This document shows, one piece after another, positions 6,451 through 14,639 of a DNA stretch of 38,155 nucleotides (its first letter is position 1; each line of letters opens with the position of its first letter). Position numbers and translations under genes: made by a program. A model generated the notes under the pieces. The model worked only from the letters and a program-made list of their open reading frames with translations. It ran no database searches and was not told the DNA's origin. Source of the DNA: Ardenticatenales bacterium (GTDB taxonomy: Bacteria; Chloroflexota; Anaerolineae; Promineifilales; UBA4811); NCBI GenBank assembly GCA_030593075.1, contig JAUVHW010000007.1, positions 1-38,155 on the forward strand, in the 5' to 3' direction.

Positions 6451-9400
6451 CTACTCGTCATCGCCGGCCGGCGGCGGGCCTTCCACCGGCAATACGACGG
6501 AAAAGGTACTGCCCTCACCCTCCTTGCTCTCTACCAGAATGTCGCCGTCGTGGGCCTCGACGATGCCGTAGCTGATATAGAGGCCCAGTCCGGACCCCTT
6601 TTCCTTGGTGGTGAAGAAAGGCTCAAAGAGGCGCGCCTGGCGCTCCGGGGACAGCCCCACGCCCTCGTCGACGAAATCGATCCGGACGGCCGGCTCCCTC
6701 TCGCCCGTTTCGACAAAGCTGGTGCGCAGTTGAAGCGTGCCGCCGCTCGGCATGGCATCCGCGGCGTTGAGCACCAGATTCAGAAAGACCTGCTTGAGGT
6801 GGTCCGCGTTGGCCCGCACCTCGGGTAATTCATCGGCCCACTCGCGCTCCACGGTCACCCCGCAGTGCTGCAGCCTCCTGTCAGCCAGGGCCAGCACGCT
6901 CTCCAACACCGGGTGCAGGTCGGTCGGCTGGACTCGGGCGCGCGCCGGCCGGTAGAAATCGCGCATCCGGTGCACAATGGTCGACACCCGCTCGATCTCA
7001 GATTCCACAATGCCCAGGTACCGCTCTACCCGGTCCCGGCCCCCGGCCTCGCTCAAATCCTCCTGGGCCAGGGTGACGTAGGTCTGCACCGCCTGGAGTG
7101 GGTTGTTGATCTCGTGGGTGATAGAGGCGACCAATCGGCCCAGCGCGGACATTTTCTCGCTGTGGATCAGCTGCGCCTGGGTCTTCTGCAGCGCCTCCAT
7201 CTGCTCGTTCAGATCCTGATAGAGGCGCGCGTTGGCGATGGCGATGGCGGCCGAGCTGGACATGCCCTCCAGCACCTCAACGTCGTGCTGGTCAAAGGGG
7301 CCGGTTGCCTTGTTCAGCACCTCGACCACGCCGATGATCTGGTCCCTGTACCTCAGCGGCACTGCCACCAGGGTGCGCGTTATCATGCCGGTGGACTCGT
7401 CGATGCCGCTGTAGAAACGGGGGTCCTGCTGGGCGTCTGCCACCAGAACCGGCGCCCCGGTCTGCACGGCCGCGCCCGCGATGCCGGCGGTGCTGGGAAA
7501 GCGGGCGCCCACCAGCGCCTCGGCGGCCGGGCTGTCGGTGGCGGTGAAGGCCAGTTCGCCGGTCTCGGGCTCGTAGAGCAGCACCGAGCCCGCTTCAGCG
7601 TCCAGCAGGGTCCTGGCTTCGGCGATGGTCTGGTCCAGCACGGTGCTCAGGTCCAGGGTGGAAGTCACCGCTCCGGCCGCTTTGTTGAGGGCGTCCAGCT
7701 CTCGAGCCCGCTGCTGCACCTCGCCAAAGAGGCGCGCGTTCTCCAGCGCCACCGCTGTCTGATCGGCCAGGGTCTGCAGCACCTGCAGGTCTTCGGCCGC
7801 AAAGTGGTCAGCCTCCGTGCTGTCAGCGTTCAGGACCCCAATCACCCGGTCGCCAACCTTCAAGGGGACACACAGCTCGGAACGGGTCTCGTCCCCGGGG
7901 AAAGGAACGTAGCTGGGTTCCTGGCTCACGTCGGGCACGTTGAGCGCATCTCCGCTGCGGACGACGGCTACGCAGAGGCCCTGCTCCCCACCCAGCGGCA
8001 GGCGCAGGTCCACTTGCTCCAGCTCGCCTTCCTTCAGCCGGCGCCGGTAGACGATCTCGCCGGCCGCCTCGTCCACCAGACCACAGGCAGCGTACTCGCA
8101 CCGCAGCACCTGGGCGGCCGTCTCCAGCGCCCTCTGGATGAGAAGCTCCTCGTCGCGCAAGAGCGTCAGCTCTCGGCCCAGCTGGTAGATGGCGCCGAGC
8201 CGCTCTTCCATCCGCACCCGCTCGGTGATGTCCAGTGCAACTGCCCGCAAGCCAACGGCTTCCTCAGCGAGGATGATGGGGCTGCCGTATATCAGAGCCT
8301 CAAACGTGCTGCCATCCTTGCGCGCCGCCGTGTACTGGTAGCCGGCGATCATGCCCCCCGCCATGGCGTTTTGCATCTGCTCGGTCATCCCTTCCCTGTG
8401 CTCGGGGATGACCAGGGCAAGTGCGTTCAGACCCTTCTCCAGGTCCTCCTGCGCGTAGCCGGAGGCCTCAAACCCGGCGGTGTTCGAATAGGTGAAATTG
8501 CCCTCTCGATCACACTCAAAGACCGGCAGCGGCAGCAACTCCGATAGCTCCCTGAATCGCTCCTCGCTCTCCCGCAACGCTTGCTCGATCCACACCTGCT
8601 CGGTGATATCCAGAGCTATCCCCCTCAACCCGGCCGGCTCGCCGTCGCGCAGGATGAGCCCGCTGTAGAGAAGTACGGGGTACGTATTGCCGTCCTTCTT
8701 CAGGGCGGTGTAGCGGCGGTCGTGGACTATGCCCCCCATCAGCAGCCGGTGGACGTCCTGCTCGACTCTCTCTCTGTCCTCGGGGCTGAACAGCTCGAGG
8801 ATGTGCAGGCCCTTCTCCAGGTCATCGCGACTGTACCCAGAGATCTCGAGCCCGTGGCGGTTGGTGTAGATGAGATTCCCCTCCCCATCGACCTCGAAAA
8901 CGGTTTGCGGCAGCAGGTTGGCCAATTGCCGGAAGCGCTCCTCGCTCTCTCGCAACGCCTCCTCCGCCTTCGTCCGGTCGGCAACCTCCTGGCTCAGCTT
9001 CTCGTTGGCCTGCTCCAGTTCGGCCGTGCGCTCCTTGACGCGAGCCTCCAGCTCATCGTGGGCCTTCTGCAGCGCCTCCTCAGCCTGCCTCTTCTCCTCC
9101 CCCAGCCTCTGCTGCTCCAGCAAGCGCTCGATCACGGTGGGCAGCAGGTCGAGATACGAGCCCTCCGCGTCCTTGACCACATAGTCGCCGGCGCCAAGCT
9201 TCATGGCCTGCACGGCGATCTCTTCGTTGCCGGTGCCGGTGACCATCACCGTGGGCGGCAGGGGCTCCTCGAAAGCCAGCGCGCGTATCACGTCCAGACC
9301 ACTGCGGACCGGCATGGTTTGATCCACGAGCAGCACGTCGTAGGAGCCGGCGGCCCACATGCTCAGGCCCTCTTCACCGTCCGCAGCCACCTCAACAGTG

Positions 9401-9492
9401 AATCCGGCCGCGGTCAGCGTTTTCTTCGTGAGACGAGCCAGGCCGGCGTCGTCCTCCATGCACAAGATGCGAATGCGTTTCGATACTGCCAT
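6451..9492 (-). CDS. Receiver-PAS-PAS-GAF-GAF histidine kinase
   Basis: This 1013-residue soluble hybrid kinase has, in order: a receiver (about 6-123, Asp57 in LLVDQTMP), a signalling coiled coil (about 130-185), two PAS domains (about 190-305 and 310-430), two GAF domains (about 445-595 and 605-765), a HisKA domain with His793 in SITHEINNPL, and an ATPase domain (DEGVGLSPE, GSGLGLYISYGIVEAHDG). The C-terminal half resembles NtrB-type kinases. I prefer ATG at 9492, which overlaps the TGA of the upstream receiver gene (TGATG), over the in-frame GTG three bases earlier; GGGAG lies 8 nt upstream. The N-terminal receiver and coiled coil are paralogous to those at 10140-12224 and 12267-13386. No membrane segment is seen. 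The ligand of the PAS/GAF array is unknown. Confidence 0.95.
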   Translation of the reverse strand: MAVSKRIRILCMEDDAGLARLTKKTLTAAGFTVEVAADGEEGLSMWAAGSYDVLLVDQTMPVRSGLDVIRALAFEEPLPPTVMVTGTGNEEIAVQAMKLGAGDYVVKDAEGSYLDLLPTVIERLLEQQRLGEEKRQAEEALQKAHDELEARVKERTAELEQANEKLSQEVADRTKAEEALRESEERFRQLANLLPQTVFEVDGEGNLIYTNRHGLEISGYSRDDLEKGLHILELFSPEDRERVEQDVHRLLMGGIVHDRRYTALKKDGNTYPVLLYSGLILRDGEPAGLRGIALDITEQVWIEQALRESEERFRELSELLPLPVFECDREGNFTYSNTAGFEASGYAQEDLEKGLNALALVIPEHREGMTEQMQNAMAGGMIAGYQYTAARKDGSTFEALIYGSPIILAEEAVGLRAVALDITERVRMEERLGAIYQLGRELTLLRDEELLIQRALETAAQVLRCEYAACGLVDEAAGEIVYRRRLKEGELEQVDLRLPLGGEQGLCVAVVRSGDALNVPDVSQEPSYVPFPGDETRSELCVPLKVGDRVIGVLNADSTEADHFAAEDLQVLQTLADQTAVALENARLFGEVQQRARELDALNKAAGAVTSTLDLSTVLDQTIAEARTLLDAEAGSVLLYEPETGELAFTATDSPAAEALVGARFPSTAGIAGAAVQTGAPVLVADAQQDPRFYSGIDESTGMITRTLVAVPLRYRDQIIGVVEVLNKATGPFDQHDVEVLEGMSSSAAIAIANARLYQDLNEQMEALQKTQAQLIHSEKMSALGRLVASITHEINNPLQAVQTYVTLAQEDLSEAGGRDRVERYLGIVESEIERVSTIVHRMRDFYRPARARVQPTDLHPVLESVLALADRRLQHCGVTVEREWADELPEVRANADHLKQVFLNLVLNAADAMPSGGTLQLRTSFVETGEREPAVRIDFVDEGVGLSPERQARLFEPFFTTKEKGSGLGLYISYGIVEAHDGDILVESKEGEGSTFSVVLPVEGPPPAGDDE

Positions 9493-9941
9493 CACACTCT
9501 CTCCCGGTCCGGTATTGCGACGATCGACAGGAACAGTCCTAGCCTGCGGACGGCCTCGGCGAGATCGTCATACTCCACCGGCTTGCTAATGTACGCGTTG
9601 CACCCCATGTCATAGCAGCGGGTCACTTCGCGACGGTCGTCGGTAGTGGTCAGGATGACCACCGGGATGCGCCGGGTCTCGTTGTCTTCCTTCACACTTT
9701 GCAGCACCTGGTAACCATCAACCACCGGCATGTTGAGGTCCAGCAGCATCAGCAGCGGCCAGGCGCATTCCCTCCCCGCCCAGTCCCCCTCCGAGTGCAA
9801 GTAATCCAGCGCTTGCCGCCCGTCACCAAAGACGAGTATGTCGCCGGCGACGTCGGAGCGGCGCAGGTTCTTTTCAATCAGCCGGGCGTGGCCCGGATCG
9901 TCTTCCACCAGCAGGATGGTGACCGGGTGTGGCTGGGACAC
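9492..9941 (-). CDS. Stand-alone receiver (Rcp1/CheY-like response regulator)
   Basis: This 149-residue protein is a single receiver domain with a short C-terminal helix, of the kind often paired with phytochrome-like or PAS/GAF kinases. The acidic pair is EDD 13-15, the phospho-acceptor is Asp68 in LLDLNMP, and the TTT and SKPVEY motifs are present. The start is GTG at 9941 with GGAAGGAG about 6 nt upstream. A promoter lies at 9983-10011. It overlaps the next kinase gene by one base (TGATG), so the two are co-translated and it is probably a phosphorelay partner. A truncated paralogue lies at 13395-13663. Confidence 0.93.
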   Translation of the reverse strand: MSQPHPVTILLVEDDPGHARLIEKNLRRSDVAGDILVFGDGRQALDYLHSEGDWAGRECAWPLLMLLDLNMPVVDGYQVLQSVKEDNETRRIPVVILTTTDDRREVTRCYDMGCNAYISKPVEYDDLAEAVRRLGLFLSIVAIPDRERV

Positions 9942-9982
9942 GACTCACTCCTTCCAGTAGAACGCTAGCGGCAAGTTTGCGG

Positions 9983-10011
9983 ATTATCGCACAATAGGCG
10001 CAAAACTTCAA
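9983..10011 (-). promoter_or_regulatory. Promoter for the receiver-kinase operon
   Basis: TTGAAG (10011-10006) and GATAAT (9988-9983) are 17 nt apart on the minus strand. Transcription would begin near 9976, about 35 nt before the GTG at 9941. The same layout and much of the spacer sequence recur upstream of the broken paralogue at 13663. The rest of the 198-nt gap up to 10139 shows no gene. Confidence 0.65.
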
Positions 10012-10139
10012 GTGCCTGACCCCTGACCCTGGTAGTGTCATCGGAGCCTCCTCCGGCCGGTTCTCGGGCTGCGGTCCCCTGGATACTATCAGGATACCCC
10101 GTGGTCCTCAGGGGCGCCGTGGATAGCTTTGGCGCCGCT

Positions 10140-12224
10140 TTATCGCGCGCCGGTATCATTCGCTCCGTCTGGGGTACAGCGCTCAATGGTGAAGAAGAAG
10201 GTGGTCCCCACGCCCGGTTCAGATTCACACCAAATGCGGCCGCCGTGCCGGTGCACGAGGGTTTGCACGTAGGCCAGACCCATGCCTTCGCCCGGCACGT
10301 CCTTTTCACCAGCCCGCCGGAACGGCGCAAAGACCTTGTCCATGTCCTTCTCGGCGATGCCGCGGCCGTTGTCCCGCACACGGAACGTAGTTCCATCACC
10401 GGTACACTCGCCGGTGACCTCGATCTGCGCGGGCCGCGCGGGATCGAGGTAGATCACCGCGTTGTTGAGCAGGTTCCCCATTATCTGCTCCACCGCGGTC
10501 CGGTCCGCCACCACTTCGGGCAGGGTACCCACCCTCACCTCCACCTGGCGCTCCTCGATCTGGTGGGCCAGCGTGTTCAAGGTCGCCTCGACCAGGCTGT
10601 TCATGTCGATCCGCTCGAAACGGAGTTCCCGGCGTCCCATACGGGCCAACTGCAAGACGGCGCCGGTGAGGTGGTCCATGCGCGTCAAGGAGTAGTCGAT
10701 GAATCCGAGCGCCTCAGGCACGTCCATGCCCAGGGCCGTGATCGCCGCCGACCGCTGCTCCTCGTCGAGGTGAGGCGAAGCGGCTTCTATCGCCGAGCCT
10801 ATCGGCTCCATTGCCCGTGCCAGTTCCTGGGCAAAGCCCCTGATGTTACCCAGCGGCGGACGGAGATCATGGGAGATAACGTAGGCGAGCTGCCTGACCT
10901 CCTCATTGCGCCGCTTCAACTCGACCGCATTCCGGCTCAACTGCTCCTGCGCCCGCACTCGCTCGGTGATGTCTTCGGTGTGGACCATAACCAGATCCGG
11001 GGGCACAAAGGCATACTTGGCCGCCAAATGCTTCTCCTCACCGTCAGGCTCGAACCGGTAGCGCAACTCCCGCTCAATGGTGGTCCTCTCTCTGAAGCAG
11101 CGCCACAGCTCCTCCAGGATGTCAGGCCTATGGCGCAACATGTCACGGGCAGCGGTCCCTATGAACTTGGCGATCGTTCCTCCGGTGATGGCATCGGCCG
11201 CATCGTTATAGTCCACCAGCGCCAGGTGGGCGCCTTTTCGCTGGAAGGTGAAGGTGGGGACCGGGACGCCTTTGTACTGCGCCCTCGACATCTCCTCCTC
11301 GTCTCGCAGCACCTCCTCGGCCCAAACCTGCCCGGTGATGTCGACGGCGATCCATCTCAGCCCGGCCGTTTCGCCCTCGCGCACGATGGGCGCACAGTAG
11401 GTGAGGACGGGATAGGTATTGCCGTCTGTTCTTAGCGCCTGGTACTGATTGTCGTGGACAATGCCCCCCATCAGCATCATCTGCACGTCCCGCTGGACCC
11501 TCTCTCTTTCCTCAGGGCAAAACAGCTCGAGAGCACTCAGACCCCGCTCAATGTCCTCCTGAGTGTAGCCAGAGATCTCAAACCCATGGCGGTTGACATA
11601 GGTGATGTTGCCCTCCAGATCGACCTCAAAGATCGTCTGCGGCAGCAGGTCGGCCAACTGCCTAAAGCGCTCCTCGCTCGCCCGGGCCGCCTTCTCGGCG
11701 CGTTCCCGCTCGGCGACCTCCTGGCTCAGCTTCTGGTTGGCCTGCTCCAGTTCGGCCGTGCGCTCCTTGACGCGCATCTCCAGCTCATCGTGGGCCTTCC
11801 GCAGCGCTTCCTCCGCCCGCTCCTTCTCGTCCACCAGCCGCCGCTGCTGCAGCAGTCGCTCGACCACGGCGGGGATCAAATCGAGATACCCGCCATCGGC
11901 GTCCTTGACGATATAATCACCGGCGCCAAGCTTCATGGCCTCTACCGCGACACGCTCACCGCCGGCGCCGGTCACCATGATGGTAGGCGGCAGCGGGCCC
12001 CGGGATGCCAGCGTCCGGATCACCTCCAACCCGCTGTAGACGGGCATCTCGTGGTCCACCAGCAGCACGTCGTAAGAGGCAGCAGCCCACATGATCAGGC
12101 CCTGTTCACCGTCGTTGGCCAGGTCAACGCTGTACCCGGCCCGGCTCAGACGTCTCTCCAAGAGACGGGCCACCCCCACATCGTCCTCCATACAGAGGAC
12201 GCGAACAGGCTCAGATTCTGACAT
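10140..12224 (-). CDS. Receiver-PAS-PAS histidine kinase
   Basis: This 694-residue soluble protein starts with a receiver (about 7-123, Asp57 in LLVDHEMP), then a coiled coil (about 130-185), a clear PAS domain (about 190-305), a more divergent PAS-like segment (about 310-425), HisKA with His452 in VISHDLRPPLGNI, and an ATPase domain (NLLNNAVIYL, DNGRGI, EGMGLAYVQTLVHRHGG). The HisKA/ATPase part resembles phytochrome-type kinases rather than the NtrB-like part of the kinase at 6451-9492, while the N-terminal 300 residues are clearly paralogous to it. The output half was therefore exchanged. The ATG at 12224 is preceded by AGGAGTAAGGG. It lies 42 nt downstream of the broken cyclase gene. Confidence 0.94.
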   Translation of the reverse strand: MSESEPVRVLCMEDDVGVARLLERRLSRAGYSVDLANDGEQGLIMWAAASYDVLLVDHEMPVYSGLEVIRTLASRGPLPPTIMVTGAGGERVAVEAMKLGAGDYIVKDADGGYLDLIPAVVERLLQQRRLVDEKERAEEALRKAHDELEMRVKERTAELEQANQKLSQEVAERERAEKAARASEERFRQLADLLPQTIFEVDLEGNITYVNRHGFEISGYTQEDIERGLSALELFCPEERERVQRDVQMMLMGGIVHDNQYQALRTDGNTYPVLTYCAPIVREGETAGLRWIAVDITGQVWAEEVLRDEEEMSRAQYKGVPVPTFTFQRKGAHLALVDYNDAADAITGGTIAKFIGTAARDMLRHRPDILEELWRCFRERTTIERELRYRFEPDGEEKHLAAKYAFVPPDLVMVHTEDITERVRAQEQLSRNAVELKRRNEEVRQLAYVISHDLRPPLGNIRGFAQELARAMEPIGSAIEAASPHLDEEQRSAAITALGMDVPEALGFIDYSLTRMDHLTGAVLQLARMGRRELRFERIDMNSLVEATLNTLAHQIEERQVEVRVGTLPEVVADRTAVEQIMGNLLNNAVIYLDPARPAQIEVTGECTGDGTTFRVRDNGRGIAEKDMDKVFAPFRRAGEKDVPGEGMGLAYVQTLVHRHGGRIWCESEPGVGTTFFFTIERCTPDGANDTGAR

Positions 12225-12266
12225 AGCCCTTACTCCTAGTGTCGAGGTGCGGCCAGCCCCTGCCCG

Positions 12267-13386
12267 TCACTCCGCCAATTCCACCAACTCGTTTACCGGC
12301 ATCCGCTCGCGTCGCCGCTTGAACCGACCAGTGCCCAGCGATCTCACCTTGGCCCGCTCACCCAGCCGATTCCGCAGCTCCTCCCTGATGAGGATCTGCC
12401 CCGCCTTCGCCTGGCTGGAGATGTGAAAGGCAACGTTGGTGGTATCCCCCAGCGCAGAGTACTCGTACCGGTATTCGGTTCCCTGGTAGCCGACGATCAC
12501 AGGGCCGGTACTGAGGCCCATGCCGAATCGCAGCACAGGCAACCCAGCCGCCTTACGCTCGGCCGCAAACCGCTCCAGACTCTCGCGGACCTCCAACGCC
12601 GCCTTGGCCGCACGGTGCGGATGGCCGGGCTGGTCGTTGGGCACGTCAAAGGCTCCCATCACCATGTCGCCCACGTGCTCCATCAACGTGCCCCGGTGCT
12701 GGCGGATCGCCTCGGTGACCACCCGAAAATGGTCGTTGAGGATCTCCAGGCTCCAGGGCTTCGGCCGTCGCCGTAGAGCTGCGCACATCGGCAAACAGGA
12801 TGCTGGCCTCGCGCCTCTCCCCGCCCGGGTTCGGCGGCTGAGGGGTTTCCTCCAGCTTCTGGGCCACTTCCTCGGGCACAAAGCAGTGCAGCAGGTAGCT
12901 GAGCCGGTCCTTGGCCTCATGAAGCTGAGCGTAGAGAAGCGTCAGCTCGTCGTGGGCTTTTCGCAGCTCCCTGTCCTCCCGCTCATTCTCCTCCCGCAGG
13001 CTTCGCTGTTCGAGCACCTGCTCGATGACTGTGGGGACCAGATCGAGGTAGCCACAGTCTACGTCCTTTACGACATAGTCGTCCGCCCCCAGCTTCATGG
13101 CCTCCACGGCGATGTCCTCACTGCCGGTGCCGGTGATCATGATGGTGGGCGGCAGCGGGCCCTCCGAGGCCAGGATCTGTATCACCTCCAGCCCGCTCTG
13201 AACCAGCATGGACTGGTCTACCGCCACGACGTCGCAGGAACCTGCGTGGTACGTGGCCAGGCCCTCCTCGCCGTCGCCAGCCAGGTCCACGCTGTACCCA
13301 GCCTGCACCAGCCTCCTCTTCAGGAGAGGGGCCATGCCCACGTCGTCCTCCATGTACAGCACACGGACCAGCTTGCGCTCAGCCAC
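12267..13386 (-). pseudogene. Receiver-class III adenylate/guanylate cyclase, frameshifted
   Basis: The first frame (from GTG 13386) gives a receiver (acidic pair 14-15, Asp57, with the usual MP replaced by ML), a coiled coil, and the start of a class III cyclase catalytic domain including the first metal-binding Asp in SILFADVRSS. The frame is then lost. The second half, in the +1 frame, continues EILNDHFRVVTEAI, then GDMVMGAFD with the second metal Asp, the TGPVIVGYQG segment, and ends at 12267. The break lies at about 12744-12757, where CTCCAGG is directly repeated. Compared with the family pattern (LxPEEVVxxLNxxF) about four residues are missing at the join, which fits an 11-nt deletion; a 7-nt duplication or a sequence error is also possible. 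As written, neither half can be catalytic. Confidence 0.85.
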
Positions 13387-13394
13387 AGTGGCAC

Positions 13395-13663
13395 CTACTC
13401 CCCGTCTGCAATGGTGATGATCGATAGGAACAGCCCCAGCCTGCGAATTGCCTCTGAGAACCGCGCATAGTCAACAGCGGCCGGGCGGGCTCGCAACCCT
13501 CGTACTGGCCCTCGCCTCCCAGATAGTCCAGCACCCGCTGCCCATCGCCGAGCATAACGATGTCGTAGGTTACGCCGGACCGGCGCAGGTTCTTTTCGAT
13601 CAGCCGGGCGTGGCCCGGGTCGTCCTTCACCAGCAGGATGGTCGCCTCTCGCCTGGTAGACAT
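13395..13663 (-). pseudogene. Receiver-domain remnant with internal deletion
   Basis: From ATG 13663 the protein matches the stand-alone receiver at 9492-9941 (LLVKDDPGHARLIEKNLRRS against LLVEDDPGHARLIEKNLRRS) up to PARPLL. The C-terminal part RRLGLFLSIITIADGE follows in another frame and ends at 13395. About 55 residues are missing between the two parts, including the phospho-acceptor Asp loop and the KP motif, and the reading frame changes at about 13465-13480. The acidic pair is also changed (E to K). It cannot be a working receiver. Like its intact paralogue, it stands immediately upstream of a receiver-effector gene and has a matching promoter. Confidence 0.85.
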
Positions 13664-13695
13664 GCTTGCCCCTCGTCTGCGACACCACTGGCTGG

Positions 13696-13724
13696 ATTAT
13701 GGCACAAGTGGCCGCAATCATCAA
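13696..13724 (-). promoter_or_regulatory. Promoter for the broken receiver/cyclase operon
   Basis: TTGATG (13724-13719) and CATAAT (13701-13696) lie 17 nt apart on the minus strand, about 33 nt before the ATG at 13663. The spacer and flanks resemble the promoter at 9983-10011 (both end TTGTGC-NATAATCC), so the promoter was copied together with the gene. Confidence 0.6.
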
Positions 13725-13747
13725 GCACAGCAGGCGGGCATCCTGCA

Positions 13748-13794
13748 AACCCTGCAAAGGTCCCGAACCGCCGGCTCGCAACCTTCGCAGGGTT
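13748..13794. repeat. Imperfect 14-bp inverted repeat
   Basis: AACCCTGCAAAGGT (13748-13761) and ACCTTCGCAGGGTT (13781-13794) pair with one mismatch around a 19-nt loop. It lies in the 394-nt gene-free gap 13664-14057 between ruvA and the broken receiver. No T-tract follows on either strand. Confidence 0.6.
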
Positions 13795-13844
13795 GTACGT
13801 AAGAGCTTGACGGTTGTGCCGAGGGCAGCGGTGTGGAGCGTCCT

Positions 13845-13881
13845 CCAGGTGCCAGGCACTTTGAAAGTGCCTGGCACCTGG
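13845..13881. repeat. Perfect 37-nt palindrome
   Basis: CCAGGTGCCAGGCACTTT (13845-13862) is followed by one G and then its exact reverse complement (13864-13881). As RNA it would form an 18-bp stem on either strand. It lies downstream of ruvA, so it could end the yebC-ruvC-ruvA transcript, but no T-run follows. A related GTGCCTGACCCCTGACC motif lies at about 10012-10028. The rest of the gap (13882-14057) shows no gene. Confidence 0.8.
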
Positions 13882-14057
13882 ACAAGCCCCTAGAAGCCTG
13901 GCCGAGAAGCCAGAATCCATGACTGCTGGTCAGAGCTCCCCAACCAGCGCGATAGGTCTGGCTTCTGCAAGGCCTGGCCGGACCACCGCAGGCGCGTCAC
14001 CGTACCCATCACTATGCCGGATCCCCCACCCAGCAGGCTGCGTTCCCGGCCAGGCCC

Positions 14058-14639
14058 CTAGCTGCCCAGGCTGCTCAGGGCCAACCGAACCCGCTCTTCC
14101 AGGCCCTCAGGCTCGTCGCGCGGGAGTGACTGGACAGCCCGCTGCGCTTCCACGAGACTGTACCCCAGCGCAGTGAGCGCCGCGATCACTTCAGCGTCCA
14201 CGTCGGTAAGCGCGGAAACCCCAACCGGGATCTCCTCCAGCTTGAGCTTGTCGCGGAGGTGGAACATCAAGCGCTGGGCGGTCTTTCGGCCGATGCCCGG
14301 TACCCGTTCCAGCACCTCAGCCTCTTCGCGGGAGACTGCACCCGTCAACACCTCGGGGCTGAGAGTGGAGAGAACCGCCAGCGCAATCCGCGGGCCTACA
14401 CCCGAAACCGCCAGCAGCAGTTCGAAAAGCTCCAGCTCGGCCTCGCTGCCAAAGCCATACAGAGTGGCGCCCGTCTCCCGCAACTGCAGGTGGGTGTGCA
14501 GCGTGATGCTCCGGCCAGGCCCGCCCGCTGTCTCCAACACGCTCTTGGGCACCGAAACTCGCAGGCCCACGCCCCCCACCTGGACAACCAGAGAGTCCTC
14601 CCGGATCTCCTGTAGGGTTCCGCTGACGGTAGCAATCAC
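14058..14639 (-). CDS. ruvA: Holliday junction branch migration protein RuvA
   Basis: This 193-residue protein is RuvA, the DNA-binding subunit of the RuvAB branch-migration complex. The N-terminal OB-fold starts MIATVSGTLQEI, and the two helix-hairpin-helix motifs are VSGVGPRIALAVLS and VPGIGRKTAQRL. The C-terminal domain (about 145-193) would contact RuvB. The start is GTG at 14639, overlapping the ruvC stop by 4 nt (GTGA), so translation is coupled. ruvB is not in the window. The length is normal for the family. Confidence 0.97.
   Translation of the reverse strand: MIATVSGTLQEIREDSLVVQVGGVGLRVSVPKSVLETAGGPGRSITLHTHLQLRETGATLYGFGSEAELELFELLLAVSGVGPRIALAVLSTLSPEVLTGAVSREEAEVLERVPGIGRKTAQRLMFHLRDKLKLEEIPVGVSALTDVDAEVIAALTALGYSLVEAQRAVQSLPRDEPEGLEERVRLALSSLGS

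Noticed and set aside
5206-8547. Very long open frames on the plus strand (540 and 560 codons) opposite the kinase genes
   Set aside because: They are antisense shadows of high-GC coding sequence: no ribosome-binding sites, no recognisable domains, Arg/Gln/His-rich low-quality protein, while the minus strand encodes clear kinases.
10035-11435. 466-codon open frame on the plus strand
   Set aside because: It lies opposite the receiver-PAS-PAS kinase and has no family resemblance; treated as a shadow.
12267-13386. Programmed frameshifting to make a full receiver-cyclase
   Set aside because: The site has a 7-bp direct repeat but no slippery heptamer with a downstream pseudoknot that I can see, and family residues are missing at the join, so mutation or sequence error is simpler.
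13395-13877. 160-codon frame as an intact gene
   Set aside because: Only its last 25 codons resemble a receiver. The first part reads through a promoter and an inverted repeat, so it is the tail of a deleted receiver.
13664-14057. tRNA or insertion-sequence remnant in the 394-nt gap
   Set aside because: No cloverleaf or transposase fragment is visible, and the palindromes lack flanking target duplications.
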